Assembly: GCA_049607205.1 (NCBI GenBank)
Contig: JBMYWH010000017.1
Coordinates: 1 to 48,165, forward strand
Length of the DNA stretch: 48,165 bases
Direction of reading: 5' to 3'
From: JBELHR01 sp049607205
GTDB lineage: Bacteria > Bacteroidota > Bacteroidia > Flavobacteriales > Flavobacteriaceae
Shown one piece after another: positions 1-7,975 of the stretch (within the stretch, counting starts at the first letter, position 1; the number at the start of each line of letters is the position of its first letter). The translations under genes were made by a program, and so were the position numbers. The notes under the pieces were generated by a model. The model had not been told where the DNA came from. It was given only the letters and a program-made list of their open reading frames with translations, and made no database searches.

Positions 1-53
<53 letters not shown>

Positions 54-69
54 TCCTTGTTTGCGGTGG

Positions 70-77
70 CAAATATA
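70..77 (-). promoter_or_regulatory. -7 box of tRNA-Phe promoter
   Basis: On the minus strand this reads TATATTTG, a full match to the Bacteroidota -7 consensus TAnnTTTG. A TTTG lies about 21 bp upstream (99-102). The predicted start of transcription is about ten bases before the tRNA. Confidence 0.65.
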
Positions 78-124
78 CAACCAATTTATTCTATCTACCA
101 AACATTTTTTTTAAATATGTTGGT

Positions 125-132
125 TATATTTG
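125..132 (+). promoter_or_regulatory. -7 box of coaX promoter
   Basis: TATATTTG matches TAnnTTTG completely. Transcription would start near 137-139, giving a leader of about 12 nt before the ATG at 151. The box contains the in-frame TTG at 130, which therefore cannot be the translation start. Confidence 0.65.
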
Positions 133-150
133 ACTTTTTTAAGCGCGACT

Positions 151-879
151 ATGAAAGATTTAATTATAGATATTGGGAATACTAGAGTGAAAGTAGCTGT
201 TTTTGAGGATTCTAAAATAGTTGAGACTTTTACTTGTGCTTATGATGAGTTAAGAGGAGAAATTGAAAAAAAAATGAATCGTGAAGAATTTCAAGGTCGT
301 CTGTTTTCTAGTGTAGGGGATCGCGATGAGAAATTGTCGAATTTCTTAGTTTCAGAATTCGGTTTTGTGCCCCTGACAAGGGAAATGAAAATGCCTTTTA
401 AAAATTCTTATGCCAGTCCAGATACGCTAGGTTTGGATCGTTATGCTTTAGTTTCAGCCGCGGTTAAAATGTATGAGAATCAAGATGTTTTAGTCATTGA
501 TGCGGGTACTTGTGTGACTTACGACTTTGTCAAACGGAATGGGGAATATCTCGGAGGAGCGATTAGCCCTGGTTTAATGATGCGGTATAAAGCTATGAAT
601 GAGTTTACGGCTAAGCTACCTATGCTCGAATCAGAAATGCCTCAAAAATATATTGGTAGTACGACAAAAGAATGTATGCAGATTGGTGCAGAATTTGGCT
701 TGATTTTTGAGATTGATGCAATGATTTCTCAATATAAATTAGAATATCCTAATTTAATTGTTCTTTTAACAGGAGGGGACACTTTTCATTTGGCAAGTCA
801 ATTAAAAAATAGCATATTTGCGATTCCAAACCTAATTTTAGAAGGCTTGGAGTCGATAATGACTAATAATACTTTATAA
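151..879 (+). CDS. coaX: type III pantothenate kinase
   Basis: Phosphorylates pantothenate in the first step of coenzyme A synthesis, in the cytoplasm. The 242-residue protein has the ASKHA-fold phosphate motif DIGNTRVK at residues 7-14, the GLDR motif at 94-97 that closes the pantothenate site, and the second phosphate motif DAGT at 117-120, followed by GGAISPG. The length is normal for CoaX. The frame stays open upstream to a TTG at 130, but that codon overlaps the -7 promoter box, and family members begin at the motif-proximal methionine, so I use ATG 151. It is the first gene of a rightward cluster; the next start is 3 nt after its stop. Confidence 0.95.
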   Translation: MKDLIIDIGNTRVKVAVFEDSKIVETFTCAYDELRGEIEKKMNREEFQGRLFSSVGDRDEKLSNFLVSEFGFVPLTREMKMPFKNSYASPDTLGLDRYALVSAAVKMYENQDVLVIDAGTCVTYDFVKRNGEYLGGAISPGLMMRYKAMNEFTAKLPMLESEMPQKYIGSTTKECMQIGAEFGLIFEIDAMISQYKLEYPNLIVLLTGGDTFHLASQLKNSIFAIPNLILEGLESIMTNNTL

Positions 880-882
880 AGA

Positions 883-2163
883 ATGAGATACCTAAGCATG
901 TTAGTTTTTGGCTTATTAATAGCCTTAAATGCATCAGCGCAAAATGGAACGGTTTCCCCATATTCCTTCATTGGTTTGGGTGAGGTTGCTCAAAGCAAGT
1001 CAGTGGAAGAGATACAGATGGGGGGAATTGGTGTTGCTTATAGCGATGGTACACATGTAGGGTTGTCAAATCCTGCGACTTATTCTTATATGAGTTTAAC
1101 AGGGTTCTCTGTTGGAGCAGCTTCAAAAAATTATTACTTGGATCAAAATGGGGAAAAAGCGAGCGGGAGTGTTACTTCAGTGAGCTACTTGAACTTTTCA
1201 GTTCCTTTGGGAAGACGAGGAGGAATGGTTCTAGGTTTGATGCCAGCATCAAATGTAGGATATTCTCTTGTTAGTTTTGAAGAGGATGCAGAAGGTGTGC
1301 CTATTGAATCGGATTTATACCGTGGTTCGGGTGCTACTAACCGTGTTTTTTGGGGAACGGGATATGAATTATTTAAAGGCTTTTCTTTAGGGGCAGAGAT
1401 AGAATACGTTTTTGGGAATATTGAACACAGCATTCTTAATCAAAGAAGGGATGTACAATATGCAACTAAGTTTTATACTGAATCCAATGTATATGGTTTG
1501 AGAGGGAAACTTGGAATGCTTTATCAAGCGGATTTTGAAAAACATTATCTTTCATTTGGTGCTCAGGTTAGTTTAGCTGCTGATGCAAGATTTTATGGAG
1601 ACCAATACTTTTATCCTGTAAATCTTAATCAAAGTGAAGATTTGCCAAAAGGAGATGATACTCCAACGAGTGTAAATGGAAATATTGAATATCCTATTTC
1701 AACGGCCTTAGGTCTTGGTTATGGAAAACGTAATCACTGGTATGTTGAGGGAGATTATAATTTTAAAGGAGCTCCAATTCAATCAGGAGAGGCTTTTCAA
1801 AATGGTGAAAAGTTTAATTATGAAAATTACAATAAATATAGTTTAGGTGGGTATTTCATTCCTAAATATAATTCAATTTCTAGCTACTGGGCCCGTGCAA
1901 CCTATAGAATTGGTTTCAAATACGAGCAAACAGGGCTTCTAATTGATGGAGATGCTAACGGTACTTTATCTGAAGTTCAAGATTTTGGCATGGCTTTTGG
2001 AGTTGGTTTACCATTAAGGAATCCTGGGTCAAAACTTAATATTGGTGTAGATTTCGGAAGGAGAGGTAATACGAATAGCGATTTACTTAAAGAAAACTAC
2101 TTAAATATCCGAATGAGTGTAGCCTTGTTGGATAAATGGTTTATAAAGAGACAGTATAATTAA
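883..2163 (+). CDS. outer-membrane beta-barrel protein (PorV/FadL-like)
   Basis: A 426-residue exported protein of no assigned function. The first 19 residues form a signal peptide ending ASA, with cleavage before Gln20. The mature N-terminus has the pattern YSFIGLGEV...GGIGVAYSDG...SNPATYS. Its 'G-G-x-G-V-A' and 'NPA' elements resemble FadL/PorV-type barrels of Bacteroidota. The rest is alternating aromatic and glycine-rich strands, and the chain ends in a strand-like segment. Its place after coaX and before a periplasmic TPR protein and lptC suggests an envelope role. The family assignment is by resemblance only; the outer-membrane location is much safer than any transport function. Confidence 0.8.
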   Translation: MRYLSMLVFGLLIALNASAQNGTVSPYSFIGLGEVAQSKSVEEIQMGGIGVAYSDGTHVGLSNPATYSYMSLTGFSVGAASKNYYLDQNGEKASGSVTSVSYLNFSVPLGRRGGMVLGLMPASNVGYSLVSFEEDAEGVPIESDLYRGSGATNRVFWGTGYELFKGFSLGAEIEYVFGNIEHSILNQRRDVQYATKFYTESNVYGLRGKLGMLYQADFEKHYLSFGAQVSLAADARFYGDQYFYPVNLNQSEDLPKGDDTPTSVNGNIEYPISTALGLGYGKRNHWYVEGDYNFKGAPIQSGEAFQNGEKFNYENYNKYSLGGYFIPKYNSISSYWARATYRIGFKYEQTGLLIDGDANGTLSEVQDFGMAFGVGLPLRNPGSKLNIGVDFGRRGNTNSDLLKENYLNIRMSVALLDKWFIKRQYN

Positions 2164-2182
2164 ATAATAAAAAGTAAAGAAA

Positions 2183-3529
2183 ATGAAAAGACTAACAATT
2201 TTAGCCTTTGTAATCTTCGTTTTTGCAGGAGTGTTTAATGCTCAAGCTCAAGATGATTGTAATATAAAGTATAACTTGTTTAGAGGTGATGCGAAAGCAA
2301 AGAACTACGAAAGAGCTTATGAAAACTGGATGTGGTGTATGGATAATTGTCCATCCTTATCGGTAAACATTTATAAGGTTGGAGAGAAGATTGCGGAGTG
2401 GAACTACGACAATGCTGCAGAGGCTGATAAGGCTGCTGCTTTAGACGTGTTGAAACGAGTATATGAGCAACGTTTAGAATATTACCCTAAGGATCAAGGT
2501 AAAGTTTATTCTTCTTATGCCGTTGCAATGGAGAAAAGAGGAGTAAGTGAAGAGGAGGTATTTCAATTGTATGAAAAGGCCTTTAAAGCAGATCCTTCTA
2601 AGATGGGAATTAAGGCAATCTATAAGTATTTTGATGGTGTAGTTGCTAGAAATAAAGACACTAACGTTCAGTACATTTTTGATACTTATGATGATGTAAC
2701 TGATGGAGTGAATAAAAAAATTGAGAACTATTCAAATAAATTGAATGGTTATAATGAGAAATTAGATGCGGGTACTGAGCTTACAGCTAAAGAGGTTAAG
2801 TATAAGAAAGCCTATGAAACAAACCTGAAAGCTTTAGGTCAAATCCAACCAGGATTGGATAGAAAGCTTACAGAAATTGCTTCTTGTGATAATTTAATTG
2901 CTCTTTATTCTAAAAATTTAGAAGCTAACAAGTCTAATGGGAAATGGTTAAAACGTGCGGTTTCTCGTATGTATAATAAGGATTGTACTGATGCTCCTAT
3001 TTACGTACAGTTAGTAGATGCTTATCAAGTTGTAGATCCTTCTCCTGAAGCTTCAGTATTCTATGCTTCTGTGTTGTTGAAACAAGGAAATAAAGCTAAA
3101 GCAAAGGAATATTTCCAACAGGCTATTGCTCAAGAAACGGATAATTACAAGAAGGCTGGTTATTTATATAAAGTTGCTAATCTTTCTCGTAGTACTGATA
3201 AGGTTGCTGCACGTCGTGCTGCATTACAAGCGATTAAATTGCGTCCTGGATACGGTCAAGCGTATTTATTGATTGCAGATTTATATGCTCGTTCTGCTAA
3301 CCAGTGTGGTACTAATGAATTTGAGAAGCGTATGACTTATGTTGCTGCCTTGAACTATGCTTTAAAAGCACAACGTTTAGATCCGGCAATATCGTCAACA
3401 GCGAAGAAATATGTTAAGAGTTATTCTCAAAATATTCCTGATAAGAAATTAGTTTTCCAAGAGGGAGTTGAAGCAGGTACTTCTTATACGGTAAGATGTT
3501 GGATTAACGAAACGGTAATTGTACCATAG
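2183..3529 (+). CDS. periplasmic tetratricopeptide-repeat protein
   Basis: A 448-residue exported protein. Residues 1-22 are a signal peptide (hydrophobic FVIFVFAGVF core, AQA at the cut site). Helical TPR-like units follow, for example 'AKNYERAYENWMWCMDN', 'EEVFQLYEKAFKADPSKMG' and 'GYGQAYLLIADLYARSA', with a charged coiled region in the middle (about residues 170-235). Such proteins usually scaffold other proteins; no partner can be read from the sequence. It lies 19 nt after the barrel gene, and its stop overlaps the GTG of lptC (TAGTG). Four or more cysteines in the mature part could form disulfides in the periplasm. Confidence 0.85.
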   Translation: MKRLTILAFVIFVFAGVFNAQAQDDCNIKYNLFRGDAKAKNYERAYENWMWCMDNCPSLSVNIYKVGEKIAEWNYDNAAEADKAAALDVLKRVYEQRLEYYPKDQGKVYSSYAVAMEKRGVSEEEVFQLYEKAFKADPSKMGIKAIYKYFDGVVARNKDTNVQYIFDTYDDVTDGVNKKIENYSNKLNGYNEKLDAGTELTAKEVKYKKAYETNLKALGQIQPGLDRKLTEIASCDNLIALYSKNLEANKSNGKWLKRAVSRMYNKDCTDAPIYVQLVDAYQVVDPSPEASVFYASVLLKQGNKAKAKEYFQQAIAQETDNYKKAGYLYKVANLSRSTDKVAARRAALQAIKLRPGYGQAYLLIADLYARSANQCGTNEFEKRMTYVAALNYALKAQRLDPAISSTAKKYVKSYSQNIPDKKLVFQEGVEAGTSYTVRCWINETVIVP

Positions 3530-4098
3530 TGATTCGAACAATAACATATAAAAAATATTTTTTTAACATTGTTAGCGCATTAGTGCTAACAATGTTTTTT
3601 TCTTGTACTAATTCCTCTCAAGAGGTGAAGGATTTCTTTGCAGATAAGAACTTACCTATTGGATTTTCAGAGAATGTATATCACGTTTATAAAGATTCTG
3701 GAAGAATTAGTTCAAAAATGAGAGCTCCGCTACTCTTAGACTTCTCTAATCGCAAGTTAAACCCATATACGGAGTTCCCTAAGGGAATTGAGATTATAAG
3801 TTTTAAGAACAAGGGCCGTGATTCCATATTGATTCAAGGAGATTATGCCATTACTTATGATCAGAGCTCTTTATCAAAAGTAACAGGTAACGTTGTGGTT
3901 GTAAATTATCACGATGGGAGTGAATTGCAAACAGAGGAGTTGTATTGGGATGATAGTTCCAATTATTTTTTTACAGAACGTGAATTTACCTTGACCGAAG
4001 GAGATAAAGTTATCTACGGGAAGGGTTTTGAATCAAAACAAGATCTAAGTAAATATATCATGAGACGTATTTATGGGAATGGTCTATTAAGTGAATAA
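3529..4098 (+). CDS. lptC: LPS export protein LptC, lipoprotein form
   Basis: Likely the periplasmic bridge component that takes lipopolysaccharide from the LptBFG transporter to LptA. The 189-residue protein has a hydrophobic N-terminus ending FFSC, so Cys26 is a probable lipid attachment site; LptC of enterobacteria instead keeps a membrane helix. The rest is beta-rich, including 'GDYAITYDQSSLSKVTGNVVVVNYHDGSELQTEELYWD', which follows the OstA/LptC repeat pattern. The start is a GTG overlapping the upstream stop; no later start keeps the signal peptide. A perfect hairpin with a T-run lies inside the signal-peptide codons (3565-3601). Identification rests on pattern and on the known neighbourhood (TPR protein before, CNNM protein after). 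Confidence 0.8.
   Translation: MIRTITYKKYFFNIVSALVLTMFFSCTNSSQEVKDFFADKNLPIGFSENVYHVYKDSGRISSKMRAPLLLDFSNRKLNPYTEFPKGIEIISFKNKGRDSILIQGDYAITYDQSSLSKVTGNVVVVNYHDGSELQTEELYWDDSSNYFFTEREFTLTEGDKVIYGKGFESKQDLSKYIMRRIYGNGLLSE
3565..3601 (+). terminator. terminator-like hairpin inside lptC
   Basis: A 12-bp perfect inverted repeat (arms 3565-3576 and 3585-3596, 8-nt loop) is followed directly by a T-run to 3601. It begins 36 nt after the stop of the TPR gene, the usual place for an intrinsic terminator, but it lies within codons 13-25 of lptC. It could end or attenuate transcription between the two genes. The stem has few G:C pairs, so its efficiency is uncertain. Confidence 0.6.
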
Positions 4099-4100
4099 AG

Positions 4101-4289
4101 ATGAAATATCTTCAGAAATTTTTTGAGTGGGCCTATTTAGCAATTGCTATTTTCTTTGCGATAGAGTCTTATAAAGTACTTACGAGTGAGCCTCGTGATT
4201 TACAAACTGGACTAGTCTTAGCCTTTATGGCGGTGATGGGTTTGGGAATGTTTATTTTTAAGCGTAAATTTAATGGTCGTACCCGATAG
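4101..4289 (+). CDS. small two-helix membrane protein, unknown
   Basis: A 62-residue protein with two hydrophobic segments (about residues 9-24 and 37-53) separated by a short charged loop (TSEPRDLQTG), and a basic tail (KRKFNGRTR). The positive-inside rule puts both ends in the cytoplasm. It starts 2 nt after lptC and ends 14 nt before the CNNM gene, so it is surely co-transcribed. The tight spacing and the membrane pattern make it a real gene. I do not recognise a function; an accessory role in the neighbouring LPS export or CNNM membrane proteins is only a guess. Confidence 0.75.
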   Translation: MKYLQKFFEWAYLAIAIFFAIESYKVLTSEPRDLQTGLVLAFMAVMGLGMFIFKRKFNGRTR

Positions 4290-4303
4290 GTTGACTTCAT
4301 ATT

Positions 4304-5569
4304 ATGGCTCAAGAACTTTTTGTGATTTTTATTTCTATACTGTGCTCGGCATTTTTTTCAGGCATGGAAATTGCTTTTGTATCGAGTAATAAACTTCATA
4401 TTGAGTTAGAAAAAAAACGCAGTGGTGTTTTTGCAACTATTTTGAGTCGATTGACTAAAAATTCTTCCAGGTTTATTACCACCATGCTTGTTGGAAACAA
4501 TATAGCATTGGTTATATACTCCTATTATATGGGGGAATTAATCATGGGACTATTCTCAGGAAGCGGATTGAATGAATTTACTTTACTGCTCATTCAAACC
4601 TTAATTTCTACGATAATTATTCTGATTACTGCTGAGTTTCTTCCCAAGGCGATTTTTCAAATCTATGCCAATGAGGTATTGAGGATCTTTTCCGTTCCAG
4701 CTTATGTTTTTTATGTGATTTTCTATTGGATCAGTACGCTGATTTCTGGGTTTTCGGATTTCTTACTCAAAGTTTTCTTTAATACAAGGAGTGATGATGC
4801 TCAAACTGAATTTTCTAAAGCTGAACTCGGGAATTATATTAGTCAACAATTAGAGACTTCAACTGAGGATGATGAAATGGATTCTGAAATCCAAATTTTT
4901 CAAAATGCCCTGGAATTTCACGATGTTAAGGCCCGTGAAATCATGATTCCTAGAACTGAGATCTGCGCGGTTGAAATGCATGAGAAAGTTGATCATATCA
5001 GAGATTTATTTGTGGAAACGGGTCTTTCTAAAATTATTGTTTACAAAGGAACCTTGGATGATATTGTAGGCTATGTTCCGGCTTTTGAATTATTTAAAAA
5101 GCCCAATTCTATTAAATCCATGCTACTGCCTGTTGAGCTTGTTCCTGAATCTATGTTGATTGTGGATGTTTTGAATACTTTGATAAAAAAGCGCAAATCC
5201 ATGGCTGTCGTTCTGGACGAATATGGAGGGACTTCTGGAATAATTACAGTTGAGGATATAGTTGAGGAGATTTTTGGCGAAATTGAAGATGAGCATGACA
5301 AGGTTGATTTGATAGAGACGGAAGTAGAAAAGAATGATTATATTTTTTCTGCACGTCATGAGATCGACTACCTCAATGAGCAATATCAGTTGGACATTCC
5401 TAAGGATGAAGGCTATGAAACCTTAGGAGGGTTTATAATTGAAAAATTGGAGTATATACCTGAAAAAGAGGAGGTTTTTACCTTTGAAAATTTAGAATTT
5501 ACCATATTAAAAGTATCCTCTTCTCGAATTGACCAGGTCAGAGTAAAGCATCTGAATTCGGAGCTTTAG
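4304..5569 (+). CDS. CNNM/CorC (hemolysin family) membrane protein
   Basis: A 421-residue member of the CNNM family, which in characterised cases exports Mg2+ or other divalent cations; the old name 'hemolysin' is historical. Residues 1-190 form the DUF21 membrane domain with several transmembrane segments. About 205-330 is a pair of CBS domains (REIMIPRTEI at the start; 'AVVLDEYGGTSGIITVEDIVEEIFGEI' at the end, the classic second-CBS motif), and 345-420 is the CorC/HlyC C-terminal domain. Length and order are complete. In gliding Bacteroidota a paralogue of this family is GldE; sequence alone does not tell the two roles apart. Confidence 0.93.
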   Translation: MAQELFVIFISILCSAFFSGMEIAFVSSNKLHIELEKKRSGVFATILSRLTKNSSRFITTMLVGNNIALVIYSYYMGELIMGLFSGSGLNEFTLLLIQTLISTIIILITAEFLPKAIFQIYANEVLRIFSVPAYVFYVIFYWISTLISGFSDFLLKVFFNTRSDDAQTEFSKAELGNYISQQLETSTEDDEMDSEIQIFQNALEFHDVKAREIMIPRTEICAVEMHEKVDHIRDLFVETGLSKIIVYKGTLDDIVGYVPAFELFKKPNSIKSMLLPVELVPESMLIVDVLNTLIKKRKSMAVVLDEYGGTSGIITVEDIVEEIFGEIEDEHDKVDLIETEVEKNDYIFSARHEIDYLNEQYQLDIPKDEGYETLGGFIIEKLEYIPEKEEVFTFENLEFTILKVSSSRIDQVRVKHLNSEL

Positions 5570-5630
5570 TAGGCTTTTTTTTCAGACTTAATAAAAGTCT
5601 AAAACCCTTTCTTTTTTTAATTACAAAATG

Positions 5631-5638
5631 TATCTTCG
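5631..5638 (+). promoter_or_regulatory. -7 box of ppiD-like gene promoter
   Basis: TATCTTCG matches TAnnTTTG in seven of eight positions and is followed by a C, as in other strong boxes here. Transcription would begin near 5645, about 24 nt before the ATG at 5669. This would separate the foldase gene from the CNNM gene. Confidence 0.5.
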
Positions 5639-5668
5639 CCCCTAAATTTATATTTAACAGATAGAAGA

Positions 5669-7816
5669 ATGGCGATATTATCGAAAATTAGAGAGCGTTC
5701 TTGGTTGCTTATTGTAATCATTGGTATGGCTCTATTTGCATTTGTAGCAAGTCCACAGGATATTATGGACTTTTTTAATTCAAGTAAAATTAATGCCGTA
5801 GGAGAAGTCAATGGCGAAACTATATCTAGAGAGCAATTTGCTGCCCAAGTTGAAGCTTATAAAAGTAATTCAGGAGGTCGTTCAGGAAGTTTAGCTTCTG
5901 TAAACGCTGTATGGAATTCTATGTTAAGCCAACGTCTTTATGCTGAGCAATTAGAAGAGGCCGGAATTGTAATTGGAGAGAAGGATGTATGGGATGCAAT
6001 TGTGCAAATTCCACAAATCCAACAGAATCCAAGTTTCCAAAATGAAATAGGTTTCTTTGACGAAAATAAACTTAAATCTTATTTAGCAGGTATCAAGCAA
6101 GATGCTGAAGCTGGAGATCCACAAGCGGTTAATGCTTGGAGAAACTGGTTGATGACTGAAACGAATGTTCGTACGAATTTAGAGCAAACTGTTTATGCTT
6201 TCATGTTAAACCAGGGAGTTGGTGCATCTTTAAAAGAGGGTGAGCAACGTTATATGGATCAAAACACACAGATTGATGCTAAATATGTGTATTTACCATA
6301 TGCTTCAATTGACGTGAATGATGTTAAGGTGACTAAGGGAGAGATTGCAGCTTATGTTGACGATCATGCTTCTTTATTCCAAGTTGATGCTTCAAGAGAT
6401 ATTGAGTATGTTAAATTTAATTTGACTGCAACTCAAGAGGATGAGCAGGAGTTAGCTGATGAGTTAGCTGCTTTAGTTGACGATAAAGAAGAATACAACA
6501 CCACTACGAAACAAACTGAACAGATCAAAGGATTTAAAAATACTGAGAATGTTCAAGAGTTCATCGAGGAAAATGGTTCTGATTTACCAGTAGATGATAA
6601 ATTCTATTTTAAAAACACCTTTCCAATAGCTGCTTCTGATGAAGTTTTTGCTGCTAAAGTTGGGGATGTAGTTGGTCCTTATAAAGAAAATGGATACTAT
6701 AAATTATCTAAGCTTGTAGCTAAGGTTCAAATGCCTGATTCAGCTCGTGCTTCTCATATCTTAATTCCATTTATTGGTTCAAGAAGCCAAAACGCTTCTT
6801 TAACTAAGGAAGACGCTAAAGCTGAAGCAGATCGTATTGCTGCTGAGGTAAAAAGATCTCCAAGCAGATTTGCATCTTTAGCTGAAGAATTCTCTTCTGA
6901 TGTTAGCAATGCTGATAAGGGTGGTGATTTAGATTGGTTTAGTTATAACAGAATGGTTCCTGAATTCAGAGATTTCTGTTTTGATAATAAAACAGGTACT
7001 GTAGGTGTAGTTGAGACTATGTTCGGTTACCACGTTATCAAGGTAACGGGAAGAAAGAATATTCAAACTGCTGTTAAAGTGGCTTCTATTTCTAGAAAGA
7101 TTTCTGCTTCTGAAGCTACTGAGAACGCTTTATTCGAACAAGCAGAGAGCTTCGCTTTTGAATTGTCTGAAAAAGGAAACTTTGAGGAATTAGCTAAAGA
7201 AAATAACTATTCAGTTCTTCCTGCTAACAACTTATCTGAGCTTTCTGAGAATATTCCAGCGCTAGGTCCTAATAGATCTATCGTAAGATGGGCATTCAAT
7301 GAGGAAACTGATGTTGATGATTTCAAAAGATTTGATTTAGACAATGGTTCTTATGTTGTGGTTCGTTTAGTTTCTAAAACAGCTAAAGGATTAATGCCAG
7401 TGCAAAAAGCGGTTAATTCTGTAAGACCAATTATAGAGAAAGAGAAGAAAGCAGCAATGTTGCAAGAGCAAATTAAAGGTGCTACTTTAGAGGAAATTGC
7501 TAAAAATGCAAACCAACCTGTTAGAACGGTTTCTACATTGACTATGGCTGGTCCTACGCTAACAGGAGTTGGTAGAGAGCCTGCAGTTGTTGGTGCAATG
7601 GCTGGTGCTCCTTTGAATGAGGTGGTTAAAGGTATTGATGGAAATAATGGAGTTTTTGTAATTCAAGTTACTGCTAGAAAGGTTCCAGATGCTTTACCAA
7701 ACTATGATACCTTTAGAAATCAGATCATTTCTAGAAATGAGAATAGATTCTCTCAAGTATATCAAGCATTAGAAGCTGCGGCTGAGATTACTGATAATCG
7801 TGCTGCTTATTACTAA
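5669..7816 (+). CDS. PpiD-like periplasmic peptidyl-prolyl isomerase
   Basis: A 715-residue membrane-anchored foldase that helps outer-membrane proteins fold in the periplasm. One N-terminal helix (about residues 13-30) anchors it, with the bulk outside the cytoplasm. Residues 40-190 resemble the SurA_N/PpiD chaperone region. A parvulin domain occupies roughly 355-455, with SARASHILIPF at its start, the GGDLDWF segment and 'FGYHVIKVTG' at its end. A long C-terminal region follows, as usual for Bacteroidota PpiD-like proteins, which are longer than E. coli PpiD. It probably has its own promoter (5631) and ends in a strong terminator. The upstream envelope genes supply likely clients, such as the barrel protein. 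Confidence 0.92.
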   Translation: MAILSKIRERSWLLIVIIGMALFAFVASPQDIMDFFNSSKINAVGEVNGETISREQFAAQVEAYKSNSGGRSGSLASVNAVWNSMLSQRLYAEQLEEAGIVIGEKDVWDAIVQIPQIQQNPSFQNEIGFFDENKLKSYLAGIKQDAEAGDPQAVNAWRNWLMTETNVRTNLEQTVYAFMLNQGVGASLKEGEQRYMDQNTQIDAKYVYLPYASIDVNDVKVTKGEIAAYVDDHASLFQVDASRDIEYVKFNLTATQEDEQELADELAALVDDKEEYNTTTKQTEQIKGFKNTENVQEFIEENGSDLPVDDKFYFKNTFPIAASDEVFAAKVGDVVGPYKENGYYKLSKLVAKVQMPDSARASHILIPFIGSRSQNASLTKEDAKAEADRIAAEVKRSPSRFASLAEEFSSDVSNADKGGDLDWFSYNRMVPEFRDFCFDNKTGTVGVVETMFGYHVIKVTGRKNIQTAVKVASISRKISASEATENALFEQAESFAFELSEKGNFEELAKENNYSVLPANNLSELSENIPALGPNRSIVRWAFNEETDVDDFKRFDLDNGSYVVVRLVSKTAKGLMPVQKAVNSVRPIIEKEKKAAMLQEQIKGATLEEIAKNANQPVRTVSTLTMAGPTLTGVGREPAVVGAMAGAPLNEVVKGIDGNNGVFVIQVTARKVPDALPNYDTFRNQIISRNENRFSQVYQALEAAAEITDNRAAYY

Positions 7817-7837
7817 ACAGTACAATACATTATATTT

Positions 7838-7871
7838 AAAAAGGCAAACCTCTAGGGTTTGCCTTTTTTTT
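7838..7871 (+). terminator. intrinsic terminator after the ppiD-like gene
   Basis: A perfect 10-bp stem (7841-7850 with 7856-7865), 5-nt loop, an A-run before and eight T's after. It begins about 20 nt past the stop codon. The flanking A and T runs would let it work in either direction. Confidence 0.92.
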
Positions 7872-7918
7872 GTTGCAGTTTGTTAGCGTTTGAAACCCTG
7901 TACCTGTAATAAGGACAT

Positions 7919-7952
7919 AAAAAAAGCATCCCGTATAATACAGGATGCTTTT
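7919..7952 (-). terminator. intrinsic terminator of rho
   Basis: A perfect 10-bp inverted repeat (7922-7931 and 7943-7952) with an 11-nt loop. On the minus strand it is followed by seven T's. It lies about 25 nt after the rho stop, so Rho mRNA itself ends by an intrinsic terminator. Confidence 0.88.
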
Positions 7953-7975
7953 AAATATATTAAACTTGAAGCGGT

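Noticed and set aside
130..150. TTG start 21 nt upstream of the coaX ATG
   Set aside because: It overlaps the TATATTTG promoter box and would add residues absent from the family N-terminus.
1185..1433. Open frame on the minus strand inside the barrel gene
   Set aside because: Fully contained in a well-supported gene, no motif, no promoter; a shadow.
5584..5600. 6-bp hairpin after the CNNM gene as a terminator
   Set aside because: The T-run is before, not after, the stem on the plus strand, and no minus-strand gene needs it. The stem is short and A+T-rich.
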